Positions 1 through 5,267 of a DNA stretch of 5,267 bases are shown piece by piece (the first letter of the stretch is position 1; each line of letters starts with the position of its first letter). The notes under the pieces were generated by a model that was not told where the DNA came from, searched no databases, and worked only from the letters and a program-made list of their open reading frames with translations. The stretch comes from Flavobacteriaceae bacterium (GTDB taxonomy: Bacteria; Bacteroidota; Bacteroidia; Flavobacteriales; Flavobacteriaceae): NCBI GenBank assembly GCA_013214275.1, contig JABSPP010000140.1:1-5267 (forward strand), written 5' to 3'. Both the position numbers and the translations under genes were made by a program.

Positions 1-1247
1 GGAAAATCCATAGACTCTAAAACAATTGGAGCCTTTTCGTCCGATAAAGTATCTCCTGTCTTGATATCTTTGAAACCTACAGCCGCACCTATGTCACCTG
101 CTTCAATAAAATCAATAGCGTTTTGCTTATTCGAGTGCATTTGGTAGATACGCGAAATGCGTTCTTTTTTTCCTGAACGGTTATTCATCACATAAGATCC
201 AGCGTCTAGACGACCAGAATATGCTCTAAAAAATGCTAAACGACCTACGAAAGGGTCCGTAGCAATTTTGAAAGCTAATGCAGAGAAGGGCTCTTTTGCA
301 TTAGGCTTTCTAGAAATCTCTTCACCTGTATTAGGATTGGTTCCTACGATTGCTTCTTTATCTACGGGAGATGGTAAATAGCGACATACGGCATCAAGTA
401 GAAATTGAACTCCTTTATTTTTGAAAGCAGATCCAGCTACCATAGGAATGATAGACATATCCATGACTGCAGCTCTTAGTGCTGCATGAATTTCTTCTTC
501 TGTGATAGAGTCTTCATCTTCCATGAATTTCTCTAATAGGTTCTCATCGTAACCAGCGACTTCTTCAATAAGGTTAGCCCTTAGTTCAGCAGCTTCTTGT
601 TGTAATTCCTCTGGGATATCAATGATGTCAAAAGTTGCACCTTGAGTTTCGTCATGCCATACTATAGCTCTGTTTTTTACTAGATCAACAATCCCTTTAA
701 AATCAGCTTCTTCACCAATCGGAAGAACAATCGGGACAGCGTTAGAACCCAACATTTCTTTTACTTGACGACAAACATTTAAAAAATCAGATCCTTGACG
801 ATCCATTTTGTTAACAAATCCCATTCTGGGCACTTTGTAATTGTCTGCCAATCTCCAGTTTGTTTCAGACTGTGGCTCAACTCCATCAACAGCAGAAAAG
901 AGAAATACTAAACCATCCAGCACGCGCAAAGATCTATTTACTTCAACAGTAAAATCTACGTGACCTGGGGTATCTATAATATTGAAATGATATCCTTTTG
1001 CATCTGAAGTAGGCTGTCCATTTTCGGTTGGAAATTGCCAAGTACAAGTTGTTGCTGCAGAGGTTATAGTAATTCCTCTTTCTTGTTCCTGCTCCATCCA
1101 GTCCATTGTAGCAGCTCCGTCATGCACCTCACCTATTTTGTGTGAAACCCCTGTGTAATATAGAATACGCTCTGTAGTGGTAGTTTTTCCAGCATCAATG
1201 TGGGCTGCAATTCCAATATTCCTTGTGTATTTTAAATCTCTAGCCAT
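1..1247 (-). CDS. fusA: Elongation factor G, N-terminal 415 residues (partial)
   Basis: EF-G is the cytoplasmic GTPase that drives ribosomal translocation and, with ribosome recycling factor, splits post-termination ribosomes. The ATG is at 1247 and the frame stays open to the window edge, so about 415 of the usual roughly 700 residues are present. All the G-domain motifs are visible: P-loop AHIDAGKTT (residues 15-23), switch I RGITIT (57-62), DTPGH (92-96), NKMD (146-149) and GSAFKNKG (272-279). A G' insertion lies between NKMD and GSAF. Beta-barrel domain II begins near residue 310 (FSALAFKIATDPFVGRL). Domains III-V lie beyond position 1. The start is only 5 bp past the rpsG stop, with no Shine-Dalgarno-like sequence, so co-transcription and probably coupled translation with rpsG are inferred. 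Bacteroidota can carry a second EF-G paralogue; the position in the str operon marks this as the canonical translocase. No damaged motif is seen. Confidence 0.98.
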   Translation of the reverse strand, partial: MARDLKYTRNIGIAAHIDAGKTTTTERILYYTGVSHKIGEVHDGAATMDWMEQEQERGITITSAATTCTWQFPTENGQPTSDAKGYHFNIIDTPGHVDFTVEVNRSLRVLDGLVFLFSAVDGVEPQSETNWRLADNYKVPRMGFVNKMDRQGSDFLNVCRQVKEMLGSNAVPIVLPIGEEADFKGIVDLVKNRAIVWHDETQGATFDIIDIPEELQQEAAELRANLIEEVAGYDENLLEKFMEDEDSITEEEIHAALRAAVMDMSIIPMVAGSAFKNKGVQFLLDAVCRYLPSPVDKEAIVGTNPNTGEEISRKPNAKEPFSALAFKIATDPFVGRLAFFRAYSGRLDAGSYVMNNRSGKKERISRIYQMHSNKQNAIDFIEAGDIGAAVGFKDIKTGDTLSDEKAPIVLESMDF

Positions 1248-1252
1248 TACAA

Positions 1253-1729
1253 TTAAAATCTGAAGTGAGAGAATGCTTTATTGGCTTCTGCCATTTTATG
1301 TGTATCAGTTTTCTTTTTTACCGCTGCACCTTCTTCTTTAGATGAAGCTAAGATTTCTGCTGCTAGCTTTTGAGCCATTGTCTTCTCGTTGCGTTTACGG
1401 GCGTACAAAATCATCCACTTAATTGCCATAGATACTTTGCGATCTGGTCTTATTTGCATTGGAATTTGAAAAGTTGCTCCTCCAACACGTCTTGAACGAA
1501 CTTCTACATGTGGCATGACATTGGATAGTCCTTCTTTCCAGACTTCTAGTGCACTTTTCTCGGAATCTTCCTTTTTGTTCTCTACAATATCCATTGCATC
1601 ATAGAATACCTTAAATGCTACTGATTTTTTACCATCCCACATTAGATTATTTACAAAGCGTGTGACCAACTGGTCGTTGAATCTTGGGTCTGGCAGTAAA
1701 ATTCTTTTCTTTGCTCTTCTTTTCCTCAT
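1253..1729 (-). CDS. rpsG: 30S ribosomal protein S7
   Basis: S7 is a primary 16S rRNA-binding protein that nucleates assembly of the 30S head and contacts the E-site tRNA. The 158-residue product matches the usual length of the family in Bacteroidota. Recognisable segments are the basic N-terminus MRKRRAKKR, the ILLPDPRFND block near residues 10-19, the family signature around VEVRSRRVGGATFQIP (residues 76-91), and the C-terminal AVKKKTDTHKMAEANKAFSHFRF-type tail (key residues KK, H, MAEANKAF). The gene lies 81 bp after rpsL and 5 bp before fusA, in the standard str order. The ATG at 1729 is the natural start because it gives the conserved basic N-terminus; a weak purine-rich AAGAAG precedes it. 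In E. coli, S7 represses its own operon by binding the rpsL-rpsG spacer; whether that happens here is not known. Confidence 0.98.
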   Translation of the reverse strand: MRKRRAKKRILLPDPRFNDQLVTRFVNNLMWDGKKSVAFKVFYDAMDIVENKKEDSEKSALEVWKEGLSNVMPHVEVRSRRVGGATFQIPMQIRPDRKVSMAIKWMILYARKRNEKTMAQKLAAEILASSKEEGAAVKKKTDTHKMAEANKAFSHFRF

Positions 1730-1761
1730 GTCTTCTTAGAGTTTTGCTTGTTGAGAAATAA

Positions 1762-1793
1762 ATACGATAGCTATTAGGTGAAATCTTTCGTAC
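1762..1793 (-). promoter_or_regulatory. Possible stem-loop in the rpsL-rpsG spacer
   Basis: In the minus-strand transcript between rpsL and rpsG, UACGA (plus 1792-1788) can pair with UCGUA (1767-1763), plus one flanking G-U pair (1793/1762), closing a loop of about 20 nt. The spacer is 81 bp, long for a tightly packed ribosomal operon, and stands where E. coli S7 binds to repress translation. The stem is short and AU-rich, so a regulatory role is only an inference from position. Confidence 0.2.
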
Positions 1794-1810
1794 GTAACTT
1801 CTTGATAAAT

Positions 1811-2185
1811 TTACTTTTTCGGGCGTTTAGCTCCATATTTAGATCTACGCTGAGTTCTTCCCTCAACACCAGCAGTGTCGAGAGCACCACGAACTACGTG
1901 ATACTTGACTCCAGGTAAATCCTTAACTCTTCCACCTCTAACTAATACTATCGAATGCTCTTGTAAATTATGTCCCTCTCCTGGTATATACGCATTAATC
2001 TCATTACCATTTGTAAGCCTCACCCTTGCTACTTTTCGCATAGCTGAGTTAGGTTTTTTTGGTGTTGTAGTGTAGACACGCGTACAAACTCCTCTTCTTT
2101 GAGGACATGACGACAAAGCAGCCGATTTACTCTTCTTAGTTATTTTGGTTCTTCCCTTACGAACTAATTGTTGTATAGTTGGCAT
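1811..2185 (-). CDS. rpsL: 30S ribosomal protein S12
   Basis: S12 sits at the decoding centre of the 30S subunit and controls tRNA selection accuracy. At 124 residues it is the same length as the E. coli protein and aligns with it nearly without gaps. Visible hallmarks are QLVRKGR (6-12), the CPQRRGVCTRVYTTTPKKPNSA block (27-48), GEGHNLQEHS (69-78) and RGGRVKDLPG (83-92). The two lysines whose replacement gives streptomycin resistance in other bacteria, K43 and K88 (counting Met), are both wild type, so the protein is predicted to be streptomycin-sensitive. D89, the residue that RimO methylthiolates in E. coli, is also present. This is the first gene of the operon; a strong Bacteroidota promoter lies about 60-90 bp upstream and the start codon has no Shine-Dalgarno sequence. 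Confidence 0.98.
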   Translation of the reverse strand: MPTIQQLVRKGRTKITKKSKSAALSSCPQRRGVCTRVYTTTPKKPNSAMRKVARVRLTNGNEINAYIPGEGHNLQEHSIVLVRGGRVKDLPGVKYHVVRGALDTAGVEGRTQRRSKYGAKRPKK

Positions 2186-2225
2186 ACTAAATTGTTACTA
2201 TTTTTCGTTTATGCTTGAAATTTAT

Positions 2226-2240
2226 ACTCTTTTTAAGAGT
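2226..2240 (-). other. Small hairpin at the 5' end of the str operon leader
   Basis: ACTCTT (2226-2231) and AAGAGT (2235-2240) are perfect complements separated by three bases, giving a 6-bp stem. It lies immediately downstream of the predicted -7 element of the str promoter, at or next to the expected transcription start. It would therefore be at the extreme 5' end of the rpsL mRNA leader, or straddle the start site. It might stabilise the message or be coincidental in AT-rich DNA. No T-tract follows it on the minus strand, so it is not a convincing terminator. Confidence 0.35.
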
Positions 2241-2243
2241 GCG

Positions 2244-2274
2244 CAAATGTACAATTAATTTCCGTGTATTCAAA
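2244..2274 (-). promoter_or_regulatory. Bacteroidota-type promoter of the str operon
   Basis: Read on the minus strand, TTTG (2274-2271) is followed after exactly 19 bp by TACATTTG (2251-2244). This matches the Bacteroidota primary-sigma consensus of a TTG/TTTG -33 box and a TAnnTTTG -7 box at every defined position. Transcription would start near 2237-2239, giving a leader of roughly 50 nt before the rpsL ATG. The -33 box lies inside one arm of an 11-bp inverted repeat. The call rests on motif match and position only. Confidence 0.75.
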
Positions 2275-2347
2275 TATGAACATACTATTTTTTTGCTTTG
2301 CTCAAAAAATGTACTTTTTTTCAGATTTTAAGCTACATTTGAATACA
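2265..2347. repeat. 11-bp inverted repeat spanning the divergent promoter region
   Basis: TGTATTCAAAT (2265-2275) and its exact reverse complement ATTTGAATACA (2337-2347) face each other across 61 bp. The left arm contains the -33 box of the str promoter, and the right arm contains the last part of the -7 box of the Omp85 promoter and its likely start site. The arms could be two half-sites for one regulator, or simply promoter sequences that resemble each other on opposite strands. The repeat itself is certain; its function is not known. Confidence 0.5.
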
Positions 2348-2366
2348 TATTGAGCTACATTTTGAA
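2331..2366. repeat. Near-perfect direct repeat with 22-bp period at the Omp85 gene start
   Basis: AGCTACATTTGAA (2331-2343) recurs as AGCTACATTTTGAA (2353-2366), differing by one extra T. The start-to-start distance is 22 bp, about two turns of the helix, so a protein could contact both copies from one face. The first copy contains the -7 element TACATTTG; the second covers the likely TTG start codon at 2362. It may be a tandem operator or the trace of a small local duplication. Confidence 0.5.
2334..2341 (+). promoter_or_regulatory. Candidate -7 element for the Omp85-family gene
   Basis: TACATTTG is a perfect match to the Bacteroidota -7 consensus TAnnTTTG and is the same octamer used by the divergent str promoter. 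No TTG lies at the expected distance of about 19 bp upstream (2311-2314 reads GTAC), so the -33 box is weak or missing. That would suggest a weaker or activator-dependent promoter. The start site would fall near 2346-2349, which disfavours the TTG at 2350 as start codon unless the message is leaderless, and leaves about 15 nt before the TTG at 2362. Confidence 0.45.
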
Positions 2367-4038
2367 CAAAAAAATTATATCATATACATGCATAATATTT
2401 ATTCTTTTACCAGTTCAAGGAGTTTTCTCACAAAATCTAACGTTAAAGATGATTGGTATAGATTCTTCGGAAACAAGTATCTTAAATCAACTTAATCATC
2501 AACTCAGTCATTCTGGTGACAAATCTGTCTTTGATGAAATAGATTTAGTAAAGGGAAAGCTCCAAAAGCTAGGATATTTCACGAATACTTTAGAAAAGGT
2601 AACAAAGAATGGTAATGAGTTTACTGCGTTTTTTTCTTTGGGGCCCAAGACAGATCAAGTCACAATTTTGATTACCAATCAAATAAAAAGTGAATATCAA
2701 AATTATTTTTTCACGAGTAAAGATTCCGTTTCCATGTTAGCCTCAGATGTTGAGCGTTTCATTAAATCGATAATTAATGAGTTTGATGAGCAAGGAAGAT
2801 CGTTTTCAGAAATCACCTTGATCAATCCTAAGTTTGGTGATAAAACTCTGTATCTAGAGTTATCTATTTTGCTTTCAAAGCGGCGTAATATTGACAAAAT
2901 TATTGTCAAAGGATATGAGCAATTTCCACAGTCTTTTGTGAGGAGATACTTCAACGTTAGGCTGGGTGAAAAATTTACTAGAGAGAAACTTCAATCGTTG
3001 TCTCTTTATTCAAAATCAATTGATTTTGTCAAAGAAATAAAATCCCCCGAAGTTCTCTTCAAGGAAGACTCAACATTTGTGTACTTATTTTTGAAGCGAG
3101 TCAAGAGTAGTACTGTGGATGGTCTTTTAAATTTCGCCACAAAAGATCGTGGTTCTGGTCTTTTGATTAATGGTAATTTGGACCTGAGATTGAAAAACAC
3201 TTTGAATGAAGGTGAGCGATTGACTCTTTTTTGGAATAGGGTTAGAGAGAACAATTCTGAATTTCGGTTTGGTGCACAAATTCCATATGTATTTAATTCT
3301 GCGATATCTCCTGAATTCGAATTTCATATTTACCGTCAGGATTCAACATTTGTTACAACTTCTTTTGCAACAAAACTCGATTATCAATTCAATCAACGAT
3401 CAGGAGTCTTTCTGTCCTTTTCTAATGAAACTTCGAATTATTTAGCAAATAATTCTGACAGTACTTTTGATAGTTTTTCCAAAACGTTTTGGAACGTTGG
3501 TTATTCATTTGCAAAAACCAGTTCAGATCCTAAATATGATTTTTCATTTTTAACTGAAATATCACTTGGATTTGGGAGTAGATTGATGTATAACCAAAAA
3601 GATCATCAACACAAAATTTTAGTTGATTTAGAATCGAATATTTCCATTTCTCCCAGAGCTTACTTTCATTTTAAGAATACAACTGGAATATTACTATCTG
3701 ATTTTTTTTTAACAAACGAATTATTTAGAATTGGAGGGGCAAATAGTATTCGTGGATTTAATGAGCAGAGCATATTTACAAATCAATTTTCGATAGTCAA
3801 TATTGAATATCGTTACTCTACTTCAACAGATTCATACCTTCATTCTATAACTGATTTTGGGATTTATAAAAGTACCTCAATGAATCCTTTAGAAACCCTA
3901 TTAAGCCTAGGATTTGGCTATCTGTTTTCGATTGATAATAATCACATGAACTTGGGATATGCTGTCGGAGTTACACCTGGGGGAAATTTTGATCTAGGCC
4001 AGTCTAAATTAATTATCAGAATCACTTCTAATTTTTAA
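2362..4038 (+). CDS. Omp85-superfamily outer-membrane protein, TamA/BamA-like
   Basis: This is a predicted outer-membrane barrel protein of the Omp85 superfamily, whose members insert or translocate proteins at the outer membrane. The frame has no ATG before residue 30. TTG at 2362 gives an MNKK signal peptide with hydrophobic core CIIFILL and cleavage likely between S23 and Q24; TTG at 2350 would add four residues. Counting from 2362 (558 residues), POTRA-like segments lie at about 27-100, 101-173 and 174-250; the first contains LQKLGYF and the third contains IDKIIVKGYEQFP. A beta-barrel follows, with alternating aromatic strands. IGGANSIRGF (457-466) corresponds to the Omp85 loop-6 (V/I)RGF motif, and the chain ends in Phe, as expected of a BAM-recognised beta-signal. 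Three POTRAs and this length resemble TamA more than the longer BamA, but no TamB-like gene is in view. Divergent from rpsL and upstream of a SusC-like gene. Family call strong; exact role inferred. Confidence 0.85.
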   Translation: MNKKIISYTCIIFILLPVQGVFSQNLTLKMIGIDSSETSILNQLNHQLSHSGDKSVFDEIDLVKGKLQKLGYFTNTLEKVTKNGNEFTAFFSLGPKTDQVTILITNQIKSEYQNYFFTSKDSVSMLASDVERFIKSIINEFDEQGRSFSEITLINPKFGDKTLYLELSILLSKRRNIDKIIVKGYEQFPQSFVRRYFNVRLGEKFTREKLQSLSLYSKSIDFVKEIKSPEVLFKEDSTFVYLFLKRVKSSTVDGLLNFATKDRGSGLLINGNLDLRLKNTLNEGERLTLFWNRVRENNSEFRFGAQIPYVFNSAISPEFEFHIYRQDSTFVTTSFATKLDYQFNQRSGVFLSFSNETSNYLANNSDSTFDSFSKTFWNVGYSFAKTSSDPKYDFSFLTEISLGFGSRLMYNQKDHQHKILVDLESNISISPRAYFHFKNTTGILLSDFFLTNELFRIGGANSIRGFNEQSIFTNQFSIVNIEYRYSTSTDSYLHSITDFGIYKSTSMNPLETLLSLGFGYLFSIDNNHMNLGYAVGVTPGGNFDLGQSKLIIRITSNF

Positions 4039-4049
4039 AATAGGAGTAA

Positions 4050-4069
4050 AATTCTAGCCTTTTGGAATT
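4050..4069 (+). terminator. Weak hairpin downstream of the Omp85 gene
   Basis: AATTCTAG (4050-4057) can pair with TTGGAATT (4062-4069) around the loop CCTT, using two G-U wobbles, 11 bp past the stop codon. It is positioned like a terminator but lacks a T-tract directly after it, so intrinsic termination is doubtful. It may instead protect the 3' end of the message. Confidence 0.25.
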
Positions 4070-4118
4070 GTTGAACTCACATCAATTTCACATCTACTGT
4101 ATTTTTTTGAATATAACC

Positions 4119-4149
4119 ATTGGTATTTAACATAAAATTAAGATATTTG
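4119..4149 (+). promoter_or_regulatory. Candidate promoter of the SusC-like gene
   Basis: ATTG (4119-4122) is followed after 19 bp by GATATTTG (4142-4149), which matches the Bacteroidota -7 consensus TAnnTTTG at five of six defined positions. The spacing equals that of the str promoter in this window. Transcription would begin near 4154-4156, about 22 nt ahead of the ATG. The receptor is therefore probably transcribed on its own from this site as well as, or instead of, by read-through from the Omp85 gene. Confidence 0.5.
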
Positions 4150-4176
4150 GAGCAATTAATTCAAATACTCAAATAA

Positions 4177-5267
4177 ATGAAGATAAAGTTTAAAGGAATT
4201 TTAACGCTCCTTTTTGCGTTGATTGTGCAGATATCATTTGCACAAGACAAGACCGTCTCTGGTACAGTATCTGACAACACAGGCAGTTTGCCCGGTGTTA
4301 GTGTTTCTGTAAAAGGCACAACAGCAGGGTCAGAAACTGATTTTGATGGAAAATATTCCATTAAGACAAAAGTAGGTGACGTTCTTGTATTTAGTTACCT
4401 GGGATACAAAACAGTTGAAATAACTGTTGGAGATTCCAATGTTATTGATGTCACTCTTGAAGAGGGTGGCGAAATTTTAGATGAAATTGTTGTTACTGCA
4501 CAAGGTATCAAGAGAGAAAAGAAAGCTCTTGGTTATGCCGTTAGTGAGGTAAAAGCTAAGCAGCTTGAACAACGTTCTGAAGGAGACATCGGAAGACTTT
4601 TAACTGGTAAGGCATCTGGTGTGAACATACAAACTCAGAGTGGTGTATCTGGATCTGGAACTAGTATTCTCATTAGAGGGATGAGTTCATTTAGCGGTTC
4701 TAACCAACCTCTTTTTGTTGTTGATGGTGTGCCTTTCAGTAGTGATACTAATGCCCAAGGTGACTTTGTTGATGGGAACAATGGTTCTAGTCGTTTTTTA
4801 GACATTGATCCTAACAATATTGAGAGTGTAAACGTTCTTAAGGGTCTGGCAGCAGCAACGTTGTATGGTACTCAAGGTAGGAATGGTGTTATTTTGATCA
4901 CTACAAAGAGTGGTTCATCAGGTCGTGGTGCTAAAAAGCAAGAAATTACAATAACATCTTCGGTGTTCCTTAATGAGATTGCTTCGGTAGCAAATTACCA
5001 AAACGAATGGGGTGGTGGTTTCGATCAAGCTTTTGGTTGGTTCTTCAGTAACTGGGGTCCTTCTTTCAACAGGGATGGTCCTGGTGGATGGGGTAGTAGC
5101 TCAGCTTTTGACGCTAACGGAACCTTGGAACATCCATATTCAACCGCAGCACCCACTACAGGGATTCCCCAAGCATTCCCAGAATTTGCTGGTGCAAGGT
5201 ATGACTGGAGGCCCTATAATTCTGTTCCTGACTTCTTTAGAACAGGTGTAGTAAAAAGCAATAATAT
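4177..5267 (+). CDS. SusC/RagA-family TonB-linked outer-membrane receptor (N-terminal part)
   Basis: SusC/RagA receptors are TonB-dependent outer-membrane pores that usually import glycans or peptides with a SusD-like surface lipoprotein. The ATG at 4177 gives 363 codons running off the window edge, of about 1000 expected. Residues 1-22 are a signal peptide cleaved before Q23 (SFAQ). A CarboxypepD_reg-like domain occupies about 27-95 (VSGTVSD, FDGKYSI, FSYLGYKTVEI). The TonB box region is DEIVVTAQG (102-110). The plug follows with the class signatures LIRGMSS (165-171), PLFVVDGVPF (178-187), the IESVNVLKG block (215-223) and LYGTQGRNGVILITTK (229-244). Residues 277-306 form an unusual Gly/Trp/Phe-rich stretch near the plug-barrel boundary. 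The start is preceded by A-rich sequence without a Shine-Dalgarno, as is common in this phylum. No substrate can be assigned: there are no glycan-degrading, sensor or anti-sigma genes in view, and no N-terminal STN domain, so anti-sigma signalling through this receptor is unlikely. Confidence 0.95.
   Translation, partial: MKIKFKGILTLLFALIVQISFAQDKTVSGTVSDNTGSLPGVSVSVKGTTAGSETDFDGKYSIKTKVGDVLVFSYLGYKTVEITVGDSNVIDVTLEEGGEILDEIVVTAQGIKREKKALGYAVSEVKAKQLEQRSEGDIGRLLTGKASGVNIQTQSGVSGSGTSILIRGMSSFSGSNQPLFVVDGVPFSSDTNAQGDFVDGNNGSSRFLDIDPNNIESVNVLKGLAAATLYGTQGRNGVILITTKSGSSGRGAKKQEITITSSVFLNEIASVANYQNEWGGGFDQAFGWFFSNWGPSFNRDGPGGWGSSSAFDANGTLEHPYSTAAPTTGIPQAFPEFAGARYDWRPYNSVPDFFRTGVVKSNN

Noticed and set aside
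2309..2353. Short ORF starting at an ATG (2309) upstream of the Omp85 gene, its TGA overlapping the TTG at 2350; considered as a coupled leader peptide or as the true start after a frameshift.
   Set aside because: The predicted transcription start near 2347 would exclude it from the mRNA. Adding one T to the poly-T tract would bring the ATG into the main frame, but it then runs into the TAA at 2329, so a single indel does not rescue an ATG start.
2703..3327. Three minus-strand open frames of 66-83 codons inside the Omp85 gene.
   Set aside because: They lie antisense to a clear membrane-protein gene, overlap one another, and show no family motif or promoter; they are shadow frames.
4101..4108. 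T-rich run in the spacer before the SusC-like gene, considered as an intrinsic terminator.
   Set aside because: No stem-loop directly precedes it on the plus strand, and the weak hairpin at 4050-4069 is too far upstream to act with it.
4161..4817. Two minus-strand open frames of 60-66 codons over the start of the SusC-like gene.
   Set aside because: They are antisense to well-conserved SusC signatures and show no features of their own.
5012..5251. Plus-strand 79-codon open frame inside the SusC-like gene.
   Set aside because: It is an alternate-frame shadow. The SusC frame reads continuously through the region with receptor-like sequence, so it does not indicate a frameshift.
1..5267. Mobile elements, CRISPR arrays, tRNA or rRNA genes, toxin-antitoxin or defence genes.
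   Set aside because: No transposase or integrase motifs, no regularly spaced repeats, no cloverleaf-like sequences, and no unexplained gap longer than 180 bp were found.

Overview
The window looks like a chromosomal segment from a member of the Bacteroidota, most likely class Flavobacteriia. The evidence is AT-rich DNA, a SusC/RagA-type TonB-dependent receptor with an N-terminal carboxypeptidase-regulatory-like domain, genes without clear Shine-Dalgarno sequences, and promoter-like elements that fit the Bacteroidota consensus (TTTG, 19 bp, TAnnTTTG). The genus cannot be named from the sequence alone.

Left half (1-2274, minus strand): the str ribosomal operon reads leftwards as rpsL (S12), rpsG (S7) and fusA (EF-G). 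The window edge cuts off the C-terminal part of EF-G. All three are intact, conventional housekeeping genes. A strong Bacteroidota-type promoter lies about 60-90 bp upstream of rpsL, and a small hairpin sits at the predicted 5' end of the transcript.

Middle (2186-4038): a 176-bp divergent spacer separates rpsL from a plus-strand gene for an Omp85-superfamily outer-membrane protein. That protein has a signal peptide, about three POTRA-like segments, and a C-terminal beta-barrel with an IRGF loop motif and a terminal Phe, an architecture resembling TamA. It has no usable ATG; the likely start is one of two TTG codons. The spacer holds an 11-bp inverted repeat linking the two promoter regions, and a near-perfect direct repeat with a 22-bp period that overlaps the Omp85 -7 element and start codon.

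Right (4039-5267): a 138-bp spacer with a good candidate promoter leads into the first 363 codons of a SusC/RagA-family TonB-linked outer-membrane receptor. Signal peptide, CarboxypepD_reg-like domain, TonB box and plug are all visible; the barrel is mostly outside the window. A SusD-like lipoprotein gene would be expected downstream, but it is not in view.

Functionally, the window joins core translation genes to two envelope genes: one for an Omp85-type protein of the kind that inserts or exports outer-membrane proteins, and one for a nutrient-uptake receptor. I see no mobile elements, tRNA or rRNA genes, CRISPR arrays or defence genes. I found no convincing evidence of an undescribed system; the most interesting parts are the divergent regulatory spacer and the linkage of ribosomal and outer-membrane genes.
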